Counted from the first letter of the stretch, positions 19,913 through 29,914 are shown. The stretch: 64,000 bases of DNA from Clostridia bacterium (GCA_021205365.1 JAJPXP010000017.1:1-64000), one strand, 5' to 3'. Program-made: numbers and translations. Notes: generated from the sequence alone by a model not told the origin.

Positions 19913-20671
19913 ATGAAAACCGCACTCATCACCGGCGCTTCTTCCGGCATCGGGCGCGACATTGCCCGCGAGCTGAGCCGCCGCGGCTGGCGGCTACTGC
20001 TGGTGGCCCGCCGCCGGGACCGCCTGGAAGAATTGTCAAAAGAACTGCATACGCCCTGCCGGGTCTACGTCTGCGACATTTCCAGAGAAGAAAACTGCCA
20101 CTGGCTGTATGAGCATACAAAAGAGCAGGACGTCAGCTTCCTCGTCAACGCCGCGGGCTTCGGCCTGTTTGGCAACTTTGTGGATACTGACCTGAACCGC
20201 GAAATGGAAATGATTGACGTCAATATCAAGGCCGTGCACATCCTGACCAAGCTGTTTTTGCAGGATTTTGTCAAGAAGGACGCGGGCTGCATCCTGAATG
20301 TAGCGTCCTCCGCCGGATTTATGGCAGGCCCCTTGCTTTCCACCTACTATGCAACCAAAAATTACGTCGTTCGCCTGAGCGAGGCCATTTCCGAAGAGCT
20401 TCGGTCCATGGGAAGCGCCGTCACCATCAGCTGCCTGTGCCCCGGCCCGGTGGATACGGAATTTAACCAGACTGCCGGGGTCGCCGGATTCTCCGTCAAA
20501 GCGCTTGCCAGCGAGAAAGTAGCCCGGCTCGCAGTGCGCCAGGCGCTTGCCGGAAAGCTCCTGATTATTCCCGGCGCTGCGGTCCGGCTCGGCGCTGTTT
20601 TCTCGCGCTTTGTACCGGAAAAGCCTTTGTTGCGCATTGTCCACGGCATCCAGAAGGGAAAAGCCGAATGA
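19913..20671 (+). CDS. SDR-family NAD(P)-dependent oxidoreductase
   Basis: MKTALITGASSGIGRDIARELSRRGW, TGxxxGIG motif, YYATKNYV active-site motif; start 19913 with ttggagg RBS, the track's upstream extension lies in the repeat. Confidence 0.9.
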   Translation: MKTALITGASSGIGRDIARELSRRGWRLLLVARRRDRLEELSKELHTPCRVYVCDISREENCHWLYEHTKEQDVSFLVNAAGFGLFGNFVDTDLNREMEMIDVNIKAVHILTKLFLQDFVKKDAGCILNVASSAGFMAGPLLSTYYATKNYVVRLSEAISEELRSMGSAVTISCLCPGPVDTEFNQTAGVAGFSVKALASEKVARLAVRQALAGKLLIIPGAAVRLGAVFSRFVPEKPLLRIVHGIQKGKAE

Positions 20672-21363
20672 CAAAGCTGATTGCGTTCGATCTGGATGGG
20701 ACATTGGCGGAGATCGGCAGGGAAATCTGCCTGGAAAATCTCCAGCGTTTGAAGCAGCTGGAAGCACAGGGGAACCGGCTTGCCATCGTTTCCGGCAAGC
20801 CCGTGGATTACCTGTGCGGTTTTCTGCGTCAGGCTGGCCTTCGCCAGCCCGCCCTCGTGGGTGAAAACGGCGCCGTCATCCAGCTCGGGGTAGATCTGCC
20901 GCCAAAAGTGTTCCATATCCTCCCCTATTCCGCAGCGGCAAAGCGGAGCATCCGCCATATGCGGGAGCAATTCCATACGCTCCTGCCCGATATGTGGTAT
21001 CAGCCGAACCAGGTTTGCCTGACTCCGTTTCCGAAAAACGAACGGGAATTTGCAGCCATTGCGCGCTGCCTGAAGGCCAATGCGGCACATCTAAACGATG
21101 TCCACGTTTACCGCCATGCAGATTCCTTCGATATCATCCCCTGCGGCATCGATAAATACCACGGCATGGCGTATCTTGCAAACCTCCTGCAAATCCCGCC
21201 GGAGGATACCGTCGCTGTGGGGGACGGTGTAAACGATTATCCAATGTTCGATTACGCCGGCTTTGCCATCGGCGTGCACGTGGCAGAGGAAAGCCGGGTT
21301 GATATCAATTTCCCCGATATTGAACAGGCGCTGGACTACCTGCTGGGGGAAGAAGCGCTGTAA
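20668..21363 (+). CDS. HAD-IIB family hydrolase (Cof/sucrose-phosphatase-like)
   Basis: MTKLIAFDLDGTLAE motif I; VAVGDGVNDYPMFDYAG motif IV. Confidence 0.87.
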   Translation: MTKLIAFDLDGTLAEIGREICLENLQRLKQLEAQGNRLAIVSGKPVDYLCGFLRQAGLRQPALVGENGAVIQLGVDLPPKVFHILPYSAAAKRSIRHMREQFHTLLPDMWYQPNQVCLTPFPKNEREFAAIARCLKANAAHLNDVHVYRHADSFDIIPCGIDKYHGMAYLANLLQIPPEDTVAVGDGVNDYPMFDYAGFAIGVHVAEESRVDINFPDIEQALDYLLGEEAL

Positions 21364-21395
21364 AAAGGGCATGGCTGCAGCCATGCCCTTTTGGA
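21360..21395. terminator. bidirectional terminator
   Basis: aaaaagggcatggctgcagccatgccctttt. Confidence 0.8.
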
Positions 21396-21405
21396 TTTTT
21401 TCCTG

Positions 21406-21804
21406 TTACAGCCGTTCGTCATCATACAGTGCGCCGCACTTCTCGTAGTGGGTGACACGGGAAATATGGTTGTCATCATCGACAAATACAACCTTCGGCT
21501 TGTGCGTCTTTGCCTCTTCCGGCGTGACATCTGCATATGACATGATAATGATGCGGTCACCCTCGGATACACAGCGCGCCGCCGCACCATTCAGGCAGAT
21601 CATACCGCTTCCCGGCTCGCCGGCAATGGTATACGTCTCAAAGCGGCTGCCGTTGTTGACATCTACAATCTGTACTTTTTCATATTCATAAATACCGGCA
21701 GTATTCAACAGCTCAGGGTCCACTGTGATAGAGCCAACATAATTCAGCTCTGCCTGCTTCACAACTGCACGATGGATTTTGCTTTTCAGCATAGAAATCG
21801 TCAT
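21406..21804 (-). CDS. panD: aspartate 1-decarboxylase
   Basis: [56 protein letters not shown]. Confidence 0.97.
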   Translation of the reverse strand: MTISMLKSKIHRAVVKQAELNYVGSITVDPELLNTAGIYEYEKVQIVDVNNGSRFETYTIAGEPGSGMICLNGAAARCVSEGDRIIIMSYADVTPEEAKTHKPKVVFVDDDNHISRVTHYEKCGALYDDERL

Positions 21805-21818
21805 ACTAGTCTCCTTTT

Positions 21819-22664
21819 TCAGCGTTCGATGATAAAGTTATCGATCAGACGGGTTTTGCCAATATACACCGCAACCGCAGTCAGGATCGAGCCTTCCGTA
21901 GATGCAGCCGGCTCCAGGTTGTTCCAGTCAACGATTTCCACATAGTCAATTCTGCTCAGCGGCTCTGCCTCGATTTCGGCAGTAATGATGGCCTTTACCT
22001 TGGCAGCATCGGTCTCGCCTGCTTCTATCGCAGCCCTGCCCTGGTTCAGCCCGCGGGACAGGCACAGCGCTGCCTGACGCTCTTCTGCGCTGAGATATGT
22101 ATTGCGGGAGCTCTTCGCCAGGCCGTCCTCCTCACGGATGATCGGGCAGCCGACAATATCCAGCGGCATATTCAGGTCACGTACCATGCGGCGGATAACA
22201 GCCAGCTGCTGTGCATCCTTCTGGCCAAAATAGGCACGGTCCGGCTGCACAATATGGAACAGCTTGCTGACTACCGTGCATACGCCGCGGAAATGAATCG
22301 GGCGCGATGCACCACACAGCCCCTTGGTCAGATGATCCATATCCACATACGTACAGAAATCCGGCACATACATCTCTTCCGGCTCCGGATTAAAAATCAG
22401 GTCAGCGCCCGTGCGCTCGCACAGTGCAGCATCATGCTCCAGATCACGCGGATACGTCGCCAGGTCCTCCGTCGGCCCGAACTGAATCGGATTGACAAAG
22501 TCAGACACAACCGTACGGTCGTTTTCTGCTACAGAGCGGGCGATCAGGCTCTGGTGGCCCTCATGCAGATATCCCATCGTCGGCACCAGGCCAACGGTCA
22601 GGCCCTCTTTGCGCCATGCCTTAACCTGTGCACGTACTTCCTCAATTGTCTTTACAATTTTCAT
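21819..22664 (-). CDS. panC: pantoate--beta-alanine ligase
   Basis: [59 protein letters not shown]. Confidence 0.97.
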   Translation of the reverse strand: MKIVKTIEEVRAQVKAWRKEGLTVGLVPTMGYLHEGHQSLIARSVAENDRTVVSDFVNPIQFGPTEDLATYPRDLEHDAALCERTGADLIFNPEPEEMYVPDFCTYVDMDHLTKGLCGASRPIHFRGVCTVVSKLFHIVQPDRAYFGQKDAQQLAVIRRMVRDLNMPLDIVGCPIIREEDGLAKSSRNTYLSAEERQAALCLSRGLNQGRAAIEAGETDAAKVKAIITAEIEAEPLSRIDYVEIVDWNNLEPAASTEGSILTAVAVYIGKTRLIDNFIIER

Positions 22665-22732
22665 TGGTTTATACTTCCTTTTGTTCGTAGTATATCGCAC
22701 GGTAAGCCCCCGCAAGGGGAGGCTTTTTTTAT

Positions 22733-23560
22733 TTAATACAATTTATCGATGATCGTCTCGTCCATCTTGAAGGTATGCTCCTTTGCCGGGAAGGTGCCTT
22801 CCTTGACTTCTCTGTCATAAGCCTGAAAGCCTTCCATCATGACAGCTCCGGCATTGGCAAAGGTCTTTGCAAACTTCGGCGTGAAGTCGGAGAACATGGC
22901 AATCATGTCCTGATATACCAGCACCTGTGCGTCACAATCCGCACCTGCGCCGATACCGATCGTTGGGATTTCCAGCACTTCGGTAATCTTCGCTGCCAGC
23001 GCTGCCGGAACGCACTCCAGAACAACCGCAAAAGCACCGGCTTCCTCTACGCGGCGTGCATCATCCAGAATCTTCTGTGCGGCAGCTTCCCCCTTGCCCT
23101 GTACCTTAAAGCCGCCAAATGCATTGACGGACTGGGGCGTCATGCCGATGTGCGCACACACCGGGATGGAGGAATCCACAATGGCGCGGATCTGCTTGCA
23201 GACAGTCGCGCCGCCCTCGAGCTTGACTGCCTGTGCACGGCCTTCCTTAATCAAACGCCCTGCATTGGTCACAGCATCATAGATCGAAGCCTGATACGAC
23301 ATGAACGGCATATCGGCAACAACCAGCGCATTCTTCGCACCGCGGGTAACTGCTCTGGTATGATGGATCATGTCCTCCATCGTAACGGACAGCGTATCCT
23401 CATAACCAAGGCAGACCATACCCAGCGAATCACCGACCAGAATCGAATTGATGCCAGCTTCGTCAATGAGCTTTGCAGTCGAATAGTCGTATGCCGTGAG
23501 CATGGTCTGTTTTTTTCCTTCTTTTTTTGCCTGCTGGAATGTTAATACTGTGTTTTTCAT
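22733..23560 (-). CDS. panB: 3-methyl-2-oxobutanoate hydroxymethyltransferase
   Basis: [52 protein letters not shown]. Confidence 0.97.
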   Translation of the reverse strand: MKNTVLTFQQAKKEGKKQTMLTAYDYSTAKLIDEAGINSILVGDSLGMVCLGYEDTLSVTMEDMIHHTRAVTRGAKNALVVADMPFMSYQASIYDAVTNAGRLIKEGRAQAVKLEGGATVCKQIRAIVDSSIPVCAHIGMTPQSVNAFGGFKVQGKGEAAAQKILDDARRVEEAGAFAVVLECVPAALAAKITEVLEIPTIGIGAGADCDAQVLVYQDMIAMFSDFTPKFAKTFANAGAVMMEGFQAYDREVKEGTFPAKEHTFKMDETIIDKLY

Positions 23561-24408
23561 GACAATCCCTCCAAATATGTTCTGAGGGCGGTATCACCTC
23601 TGTCAGGATGTTTCTCCCGTGCCAGATCGCACAGTTTTCGTGTCAGCAGTGCATATAATGCCTGATCGGTACGGTCAAGGCATTGCATATGCGACTGGAT
23701 GGTTCCCATATCCCCCCGTTCCGCCGGACCGGTAAGCGCTGCCTTTGGGCCTTTTTCACAGATTGCCTGTGCGTTGCCCAGGATCAGCGGTGACAATGCC
23801 GCCAACGCCTGCTGCTGTGTGAAGCCGCACTGTTCCAGCAGCTTCATCCCCCAGTTAGACAAGCCGACCGCCAGATTGCTTACCACGCACGCTGCCAGAT
23901 GGTACCGTGCCTTATCCTCCGCATGGATGGTAGCCGTCTGTGCGCCGCACTGCTGCATCAGAGCTTCCATTTCCATAGCACAACTGCCTTCCAGTGTAAA
24001 AAACGCACCTTCCAGCTGCTGCCAGGACGAGAACCTGTCGCTGACTGCCAGCAGCGGATGAACCGAACTGACGCGTGCACCATGCTCGTCCGCGTTTGCA
24101 AAGATCGAACTGGGCAGCGCTCCGCTGCAGTGGCAAATACATTTACTTTTGATCGGCAGCGCCGTTATGTCATTCCACATACGTGCAATCACACCATCCG
24201 GTGTGGTCACAAACAGGGTATCGCTCGCGTCAACTACATCCTTCAATGAATCAAAGCATTGCGTCCTTGTAAATGCTGCTGCCTCCTCGGCGTGCTTGCG
24301 GGTACGGCTGTAATAGCCTGTCACAGTAACATCATGCTGCCGGAACAGCTTACCCATTGATGTACCGACCTTGCCCGCGCCGATAAAACCAATTTTCATA
24401 TGAACCAC
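23557..24408 (-). CDS. Rossmann-like/DUF2520 domain protein, candidate PanG-type ketopantoate reductase
   Basis: [21 protein letters not shown](P)-binding motif, C-terminal DUF2520-like helices; first gene of the panBCD operon and overlaps panB. Confidence 0.75.
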   Translation of the reverse strand: MVHMKIGFIGAGKVGTSMGKLFRQHDVTVTGYYSRTRKHAEEAAAFTRTQCFDSLKDVVDASDTLFVTTPDGVIARMWNDITALPIKSKCICHCSGALPSSIFANADEHGARVSSVHPLLAVSDRFSSWQQLEGAFFTLEGSCAMEMEALMQQCGAQTATIHAEDKARYHLAACVVSNLAVGLSNWGMKLLEQCGFTQQQALAALSPLILGNAQAICEKGPKAALTGPAERGDMGTIQSHMQCLDRTDQALYALLTRKLCDLAREKHPDRGDTALRTYLEGLS

Positions 24409-24901
24409 CTCCGTACACCTCTGTGCGGCGGCGATTCCCTGTGCATCAGTCCCATTCGCTCACGCAATACGGGCTGTGCCGAAAAAAGTAAGAAAACATC
24501 CGGTGCAGTTTGCGCCCCTATCCGGCGGCAATACCACCCATCCTGTTAAGGATATCACAACCCGATTCCCGAAACAAGGTTTTCAACGCAATTTATAAAA
24601 ATATTCGCATCGTATATTTTTCCTTTTTTGCGTTCCCTTTCCTTTTCTCCCATACAGGCAGGATTTGACAAATTTGCGCGCCCCGTTTGTTACTTTTTGT
24701 ACCTTTTTACCCATTTTTATATAACTTTTTTGCGGAATATGTATTTTTTCCAACTTTTAACAAATATTGCCTATTCCGCCCGTCCGACAGATGTCCTCAA
24801 TTTTCTACATTGCCTCTTTTTTCCAAATCTCGCATTCAGTTTATTTTTTCTCCAATTTTATCCCTTAATGCAGATTCAACTTTCTTGAGGAATTTTTTAT
24901 C

Positions 24902-24945
24902 AACCTCTTGCAATATGTTCCATTTTTCCGTATAATGAATGGTAT
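24902..24945 (+). promoter_or_regulatory. sigmaA-type promoter upstream of the AraC-family gene
   Basis: TTGCAA-N17-TATAAT in ...cctcttgcaatatgttccatttttccgtataatgaatgg. Confidence 0.65.
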
Positions 24946-25027
24946 TAGTAGATTTGAGAGCGAATAACTGCATAAATTTCTGCGCTATTTCCCCTGCGCA
25001 GGCATGTAAATTAAAGGAGAGATTTTC

Positions 25028-25864
25028 ATGGCTGAAATTTTAACTCAATTTTGCGACTCTGCAAACTTTACTGAGGTCAGCCTCAGTCAGTATGGTCGCT
25101 ACCTCGGAGATGAAGAAACCCCTATTTTGCCATTTCTGAACGAACGCACAATTGTCACATATGTAACCTCCGGCACCGGCACCGTTAAACTGGGTTCCTC
25201 ACAGCATGCGATTGAGCCAGGTTCCATCGTTGTATTTTTCCCGGGTGTCTGTATTAACTGCACAAGCCTGGAAGGTCAGCAGATCACCGCTATGTGGCTG
25301 GAACTGGATGGCAATGTGCTGCCGGAGATTCTCGTTCGTGCCGGGCTGACCCCGCAGAAGCCAACCCTGACCCTGACGGTTCCGAGTGATGAATCGGAAA
25401 CAGCTGCCGCTTTTACCAAGCTGACAGACCCGGAGCAGGAATATGGCCCGTTGCGTGCAACCGGCATCGCGCTGGAGCTGCTGGACAGCCTGCTGCGTGA
25501 GACACCCCGTCCATGCCAGCCGAAAGTCTCCAATCTGCAGCGTTATTATGTTGACAAGTCCATCCGCTATATCAAGGCAAAGTATCCGCAGGATATTTCT
25601 GTCGAGGATATTGCACAGTACTGCGGACTCAACCGCAGCTACCTTGGTAAGCTGTTCCGTGATGCTACTGGTATTACCACACAGGAATATCTCATCCGCC
25701 AGCGCATGAGCGTTGCATGCAGCTATCTGGAGCGCGGCGCTGCCCCGATTGCAACCATCGCACGCTCTGTCGGCTACCCGAACCAGCTGCACTTCTCCCG
25801 TGCTTTCCACAAGGTGTTCGGCATTCCGCCGCGTGAATGGCAGAAGCGCAACCGCAAAAACTGA
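25028..25864 (+). CDS. AraC-family transcriptional regulator
   Basis: N-terminal sugar-binding/dimerisation-like domain and C-terminal HTH (ISVEDIAQYCGLNRSYLGKLFRDATGITTQEYLIRQRM...). Confidence 0.88.
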   Translation: MAEILTQFCDSANFTEVSLSQYGRYLGDEETPILPFLNERTIVTYVTSGTGTVKLGSSQHAIEPGSIVVFFPGVCINCTSLEGQQITAMWLELDGNVLPEILVRAGLTPQKPTLTLTVPSDESETAAAFTKLTDPEQEYGPLRATGIALELLDSLLRETPRPCQPKVSNLQRYYVDKSIRYIKAKYPQDISVEDIAQYCGLNRSYLGKLFRDATGITTQEYLIRQRMSVACSYLERGAAPIATIARSVGYPNQLHFSRAFHKVFGIPPREWQKRNRKN

Positions 25865-25875
25865 TATAGGTATCT

Positions 25876-25906
25876 GTCCCCGGTCAGCTGACCGGGGATT
25901 TTTTAT
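25876..25906 (+). terminator. terminator
   Basis: tccccggtcagctgaccggggattttttat. Confidence 0.85.
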
Positions 25907-25941
25907 GTATAGAACAAAAATAAATGTAAAATATTTCAAAT

Positions 25942-25980
25942 CAAGTGTCCCCAAATCGTTTTCTCATTCGTTATTATAAA
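25942..25980 (+). promoter_or_regulatory. putative alternative-sigma promoter upstream of the sigma-factor gene
   Basis: CAAGTGTCCCCAAATCGTTTTCTCATTCGTTATTATAAA; 33/39 identical to 27346-27384. Confidence 0.6.
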
Positions 25981-26096
25981 ATGGGGATCATGTAAGATCA
26001 TAGGCGCAAAGCCATCGTGTGGATGTGTTTTGCCCTTTCTGCAATGATATGCTATATATAGTAGTTTATATTTTATCAATACCTTCGGGGGAAATC

Positions 26097-26633
26097 ATGC
26101 TTGTCTATCTATCTCTTATCGATCAGGATGAAAAAAAAGCAAAATTTGAAATCATTTACAGCGAATACAAAAACCTGATGTTCTACGTTGCAAACCAGAT
26201 TTTGGGTGATACACGCGATTCGGAGGACATTGTCCATCAGGCATTTTTAAAGGTAATCGAAATATTAGAAAAAATTCCGGTGGCAGCGTGTCCTCAAACG
26301 CGGTCATTGGTCGTTACAATAGTTGAACGGAAAGCGATTGACCTGTACCGTGTCCGCAAGCGCGGCAGGCTTCTGCCGCTGGATGAGGAAAACTTTCATG
26401 TCGCCATGCCATCGCAAATCGACAGTTTTGCAGAAGGCTCTGTCATTGCGTCCGCAATTGCCGCACTCCCGCCAAGATACCGTGAGCTGCTGCTGCTCAA
26501 ATACGATAACGGCTATACGGTGCAGGAAATTGCAGGAATCATGGATATGTCAGAGGCTAACGTCAAAAAGACCATCCAGCGGGCAAAAGCAAAGCTGCAA
26601 ACCCTTTTGGAAGAAATGGGAGTGGAAGTATGA
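26097..26633 (+). CDS. sigma-70 family (ECF-like) RNA polymerase sigma factor
   Basis: region 2 ILGDTRDSEDIVHQAFLKVIEIL; region 4 ALPPRYRELLLLKYDNGYTVQEIAGIMDMSEANVKKTIQRAKAKL. Confidence 0.9.
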   Translation: MLVYLSLIDQDEKKAKFEIIYSEYKNLMFYVANQILGDTRDSEDIVHQAFLKVIEILEKIPVAACPQTRSLVVTIVERKAIDLYRVRKRGRLLPLDEENFHVAMPSQIDSFAEGSVIASAIAALPPRYRELLLLKYDNGYTVQEIAGIMDMSEANVKKTIQRAKAKLQTLLEEMGVEV

Positions 26634-27325
26634 AGCTCACAGATGAAATGCTGTCCCAGCACGCCGCAGAGGCGCGCGACATCTGGCTGGCTACGCTGCC
26701 GCAGCGGAAAGAAATCCCGGAGCACCGGTTCTCCCATCGGTTTACCCGCGCTATGAACCGACTGGTCTGGGAGCAGCGCCGCACGCCGCGGATGCGGCGC
26801 GTGGTTCGGTATGCCCGTAATGCAGCGGTGTTCGTGCTTGTGGTGCTGACGGTTACTTTTTCCGGTTTGATGACAGTAGAAGCATACCGTATTGCAGTCA
26901 TTGACACAATTACACGAATTTTCCATGAGTTCACAGAATTCCGTTATACCTCCGAGGTCAGCGCAGAAGACGCAGAATTTCCGGAGGTATCTTTTGGTTA
27001 TCTGCCGGATGGGATGGTTGAATCCGAAAGTGGGATGGATGAAACTGACACGATTCGTCATATACACTACGAACATCCTAATGGTGCACTCTTTGATCTT
27101 GATGAAATTTTAATTACTTCAAATGATGCTTTTACACAGATCATTGATACCGAGGATTCTTCTGTGGAAAAATTCTCTATTAAGGACGAACCAGCGCTCT
27201 CGTCAGTAAAAGGGGAAACTGTCATTATCACTTGGACACATCAAAATGTTTCCTATACGATGATTACGTATAAAATTTCACCGGAGAACGCGAGACAGAT
27301 TGCCCTTGGAATCAGGTATACATAA
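26630..27325 (+). CDS. DUF4367 domain-containing protein (probable anti-sigma partner)
   Basis: central TM (NAAVFVLVVLTVTFSGLM), C-terminal domain VSFGYLPDGM...; ATGA overlap with the sigma gene. Confidence 0.72.
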   Translation: MKLTDEMLSQHAAEARDIWLATLPQRKEIPEHRFSHRFTRAMNRLVWEQRRTPRMRRVVRYARNAAVFVLVVLTVTFSGLMTVEAYRIAVIDTITRIFHEFTEFRYTSEVSAEDAEFPEVSFGYLPDGMVESESGMDETDTIRHIHYEHPNGALFDLDEILITSNDAFTQIIDTEDSSVEKFSIKDEPALSSVKGETVIITWTHQNVSYTMITYKISPENARQIALGIRYT

Positions 27326-27345
27326 AATTTAAAAAATTTTTTAAA

Positions 27346-27384
27346 CAAGTGTCTCCAAATCACCTTCTCATTCGTCATTATAGA
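27346..27384 (+). promoter_or_regulatory. putative alternative-sigma promoter upstream of accessory lipoprotein gene
   Basis: CAAGTGTCTCCAAATCACCTTCTCATTCGTCATTATAGA; matches 25942-25980. Confidence 0.6.
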
Positions 27385-27557
27385 TAGGAACGAATAAAGA
27401 GGGGATTCTTTTTATAAAGCACAGAACAAAAATTATTTTCTTGTCCCTATGACTTGTCTGGATTTTTATTATCCACATCTATATCGACAGTTTTCGCAGC
27501 AGACACCCCCTCTAACAGTGATAACCTTTCGAAACAATATATCAGTAAGGTGATTAT

Positions 27558-28091
27558 ATGAAACTGAAATCAACCGCGTGGTTCATCGTTATTTCTGCCT
27601 GTCTGTTTATAACCGGCTGTGGCATTGCAGTATTCTTGGACAACTGGTATACAAACACATATACGCCTTCTCTGATGCCGTATCAAGAAGCTATTCCTGA
27701 TACCTCTGTACCGTGCACGGTCAGTGAATACGGCAGCTATGCCGGCAGTATCACCTATCATCCCGCCGATGGCAGTCAATCAGACTCTGTGCTGTATATC
27801 TATTACGAGACCGTCGCTGTGTGTACAAAGACGTATGGCAACCAGCCTGACCGCAAGCAATACGATTACAACCTGCGGGCACAGGACCAGCGGGAAAATC
27901 CCTCGAAGGTTGTCGAATACAGTGGCGTATACTCCTACCCTGCCGACAACCCGCAAAATGGCACCTATGAGGGTTATTATCCCCAGTTCATACAGGAGCA
28001 AGACGCAGATATAGCGGTTTCCCTCTACAAGAAACTTTACCAAAGCGAAGCAGAGGTCGTGAGTTGGGATAATGCATATACAGAATCGTAA
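27558..28091 (+). CDS. hypothetical lipoprotein
   Basis: MKLKSTAWFIVISACLFITGCG lipoprotein signal/lipobox; RBS aaggtgatt. Confidence 0.65.
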   Translation: MKLKSTAWFIVISACLFITGCGIAVFLDNWYTNTYTPSLMPYQEAIPDTSVPCTVSEYGSYAGSITYHPADGSQSDSVLYIYYETVAVCTKTYGNQPDRKQYDYNLRAQDQRENPSKVVEYSGVYSYPADNPQNGTYEGYYPQFIQEQDADIAVSLYKKLYQSEAEVVSWDNAYTES

Positions 28092-28095
28092 TCTG

Positions 28096-28349
28096 GGCAA
28101 AAACTGGTTCAACCACTGTTACATTAACCAATGCTAGTGCTGCTATAGGTCATATTAAATTTTGTAGCTCATATGGTCATGCTAAAATAACAATTAGTGC
28201 TGGTATCGGGATAAGTATATCTGGTCTTTCTATCTCTTTTACATCGTCATCTAGTGTTTCAAGGCATGCTACGGTCACGAAAAAGCTCACAAGCTCCGGG
28301 ACCCTAACGAATATTTCATTATGCTTGCAACCCATACCTAAGGAGGTGT
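28096..28349 (+). pseudogene. start-less ORF fragment of a probable exported protein
   Basis: open frame IWAKTGSTTVTLTNASAAIGHIKFCSSYGHAKITISAGIGISISGLSISFTSSSSVSRHATVTKKLTSSGTLTNISLCLQPIPKEV*; no ATG/GTG/TTG back to the preceding stop. Confidence 0.5.
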
Positions 28350-28353
28350 GATT

Positions 28354-28554
28354 ATGTGGTCAAACATTTTTTCCATTGCACATATAGCCTTGTTGTTCTC
28401 CTCTCCGCTGGCCGGATTTGCCATATTGGATGTACTGAACTGTATTAGGAAAGAGGAAAAATTTTGGCTTCCCAGTAAAATTGTGATCGTGGTTTTTGTC
28501 TGGTCACTCGGCTGGAGTATCCTAACGTATCTATTAATGCCTTATGCAGCATAA
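28354..28554 (+). CDS. small hypothetical membrane protein
   Basis: RBS aaggaggtg 5 nt before ATG; two TM segments. Confidence 0.6.
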   Translation: MWSNIFSIAHIALLFSSPLAGFAILDVLNCIRKEEKFWLPSKIVIVVFVWSLGWSILTYLLMPYAA

Positions 28555-28597
28555 TCCCGTACCTATCGTCAATCTGTTCGGGCATAATACTTGACAT

Positions 28598-28634
28598 ACT
28601 CTCCCCGGTTAGCAAACCGGGGAGATTGTTTTAC
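28598..28634 (+). terminator. terminator
   Basis: ctccccggttagcaaaccggggagattgtttt. Confidence 0.75.
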
Positions 28635-28714
28635 CCTGTCACCACACTGTAACTGACAATCTTCCCCGATTATGGTATACTGAGGATAATGAATCCAACA
28701 GGAGTGATGATTGT

Positions 28715-29524
28715 ATGAAACGAATGCTTTGCGCTGCTCTCTGCGGCGTATTAACCCTCGGGCTGCTATCGGGCTGCGGCGGTGATTCCTCCGGCAGTGC
28801 GGAAAATACAACAGTCGGCTATGAACCGCCAGAATATGTCTGCACCAAACAAACCAGCGCTGACGGCAACTATATTACTTATGATTATGACCGCGATGGC
28901 AGACAAACCAAAGCTGCCAATTATTCTGCAAAGGGAAACCTGCTGGGCTGGACAGAATATATCTATAGTGACGCAGGCTTCAAAACCGGGGAAATTGCTT
29001 ATGATGCAAATGGTAAAGTACAGACCTACAGTGAAATAGAATATGACGGCGGTAATATGACCAGCTGGACGTGCTATGACGGTGATGACAAACAGCAGTA
29101 TCAGGAAACCTATGAATATGATGAAAATGCCTTCATGATAAAGGAAACCCATACAGAGGATACCATGTCCTATTCCTTTGACATCGAAGTAGACGAAAAC
29201 GGCAATGAAACCAAGCGCACGATGACGGACGATTCCGGTGAGTCCGCACTGGTTACGGAGATGAATTACAACAGCGCCGGACTTTTGATAAAATCTACCG
29301 AGCTGGAGGGCAGCAAAGCCCAGAACTGGACAGAATATGACTACGACGCCAATGGCAATCTCATCCGCCAGACGCTATACAATGCCTCCGCACAGGTGGA
29401 TACCATTTGGGAATACAGCTATAATAAAGATGATAACCTGATTTCTGTTACCATCAACGGTACCGGCTCTGCCGAAGTGCTGTATACATATGACTATATG
29501 ACCCTGCAGGAGTATCTTGACTGA
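28715..29524 (+). CDS. lipoprotein with RHS/YD-like repeats
   Basis: lipobox LLSGCGG; repeats such as YDYDRDGRQTKAANYS, YDYDANGNLIRQTLYN. Confidence 0.7.
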   Translation: MKRMLCAALCGVLTLGLLSGCGGDSSGSAENTTVGYEPPEYVCTKQTSADGNYITYDYDRDGRQTKAANYSAKGNLLGWTEYIYSDAGFKTGEIAYDANGKVQTYSEIEYDGGNMTSWTCYDGDDKQQYQETYEYDENAFMIKETHTEDTMSYSFDIEVDENGNETKRTMTDDSGESALVTEMNYNSAGLLIKSTELEGSKAQNWTEYDYDANGNLIRQTLYNASAQVDTIWEYSYNKDDNLISVTINGTGSAEVLYTYDYMTLQEYLD

Positions 29525-29539
29525 AGACGCATAATTCTC

Positions 29540-29914
29540 ATGAACATCCAAAAACTTCAAAAACGCACGCAAAAGGTTACCGCACTATCGTTCCTGATAT
29601 TCGCGTTTTATATATTTGTATTTGTGTTCGTAGCAGAAACTGGATTGTTCCATTACGACATTGACGGTACGCATCCCAATGTTCCAACGCAGATTTTTCA
29701 TATCCTATTCTGGGGAAACCATGTGCTGATGTTTGTATGCATCGTGCTTTCCGCCGTATTCCTTGTAACCAATTTCGTGCGATGGCACCAGGCGCCTGTA
29801 CGTACCCAAGCGAAAAACATGCTCCTGAACGCGTACCCGTTCAGGATCGCAGGGTATGTGCTGTCGCTGTGTCCTCTTAAACCTGTAAAAAACCGCCGTT
29901 CACATTCACTGTGA
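29540..29914 (+). CDS. hypothetical membrane protein
   Basis: two hydrophobic segments; no recognised family; C-terminus runs into the terminator hairpin. Confidence 0.35.
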   Translation: MNIQKLQKRTQKVTALSFLIFAFYIFVFVFVAETGLFHYDIDGTHPNVPTQIFHILFWGNHVLMFVCIVLSAVFLVTNFVRWHQAPVRTQAKNMLLNAYPFRIAGYVLSLCPLKPVKNRRSHSL

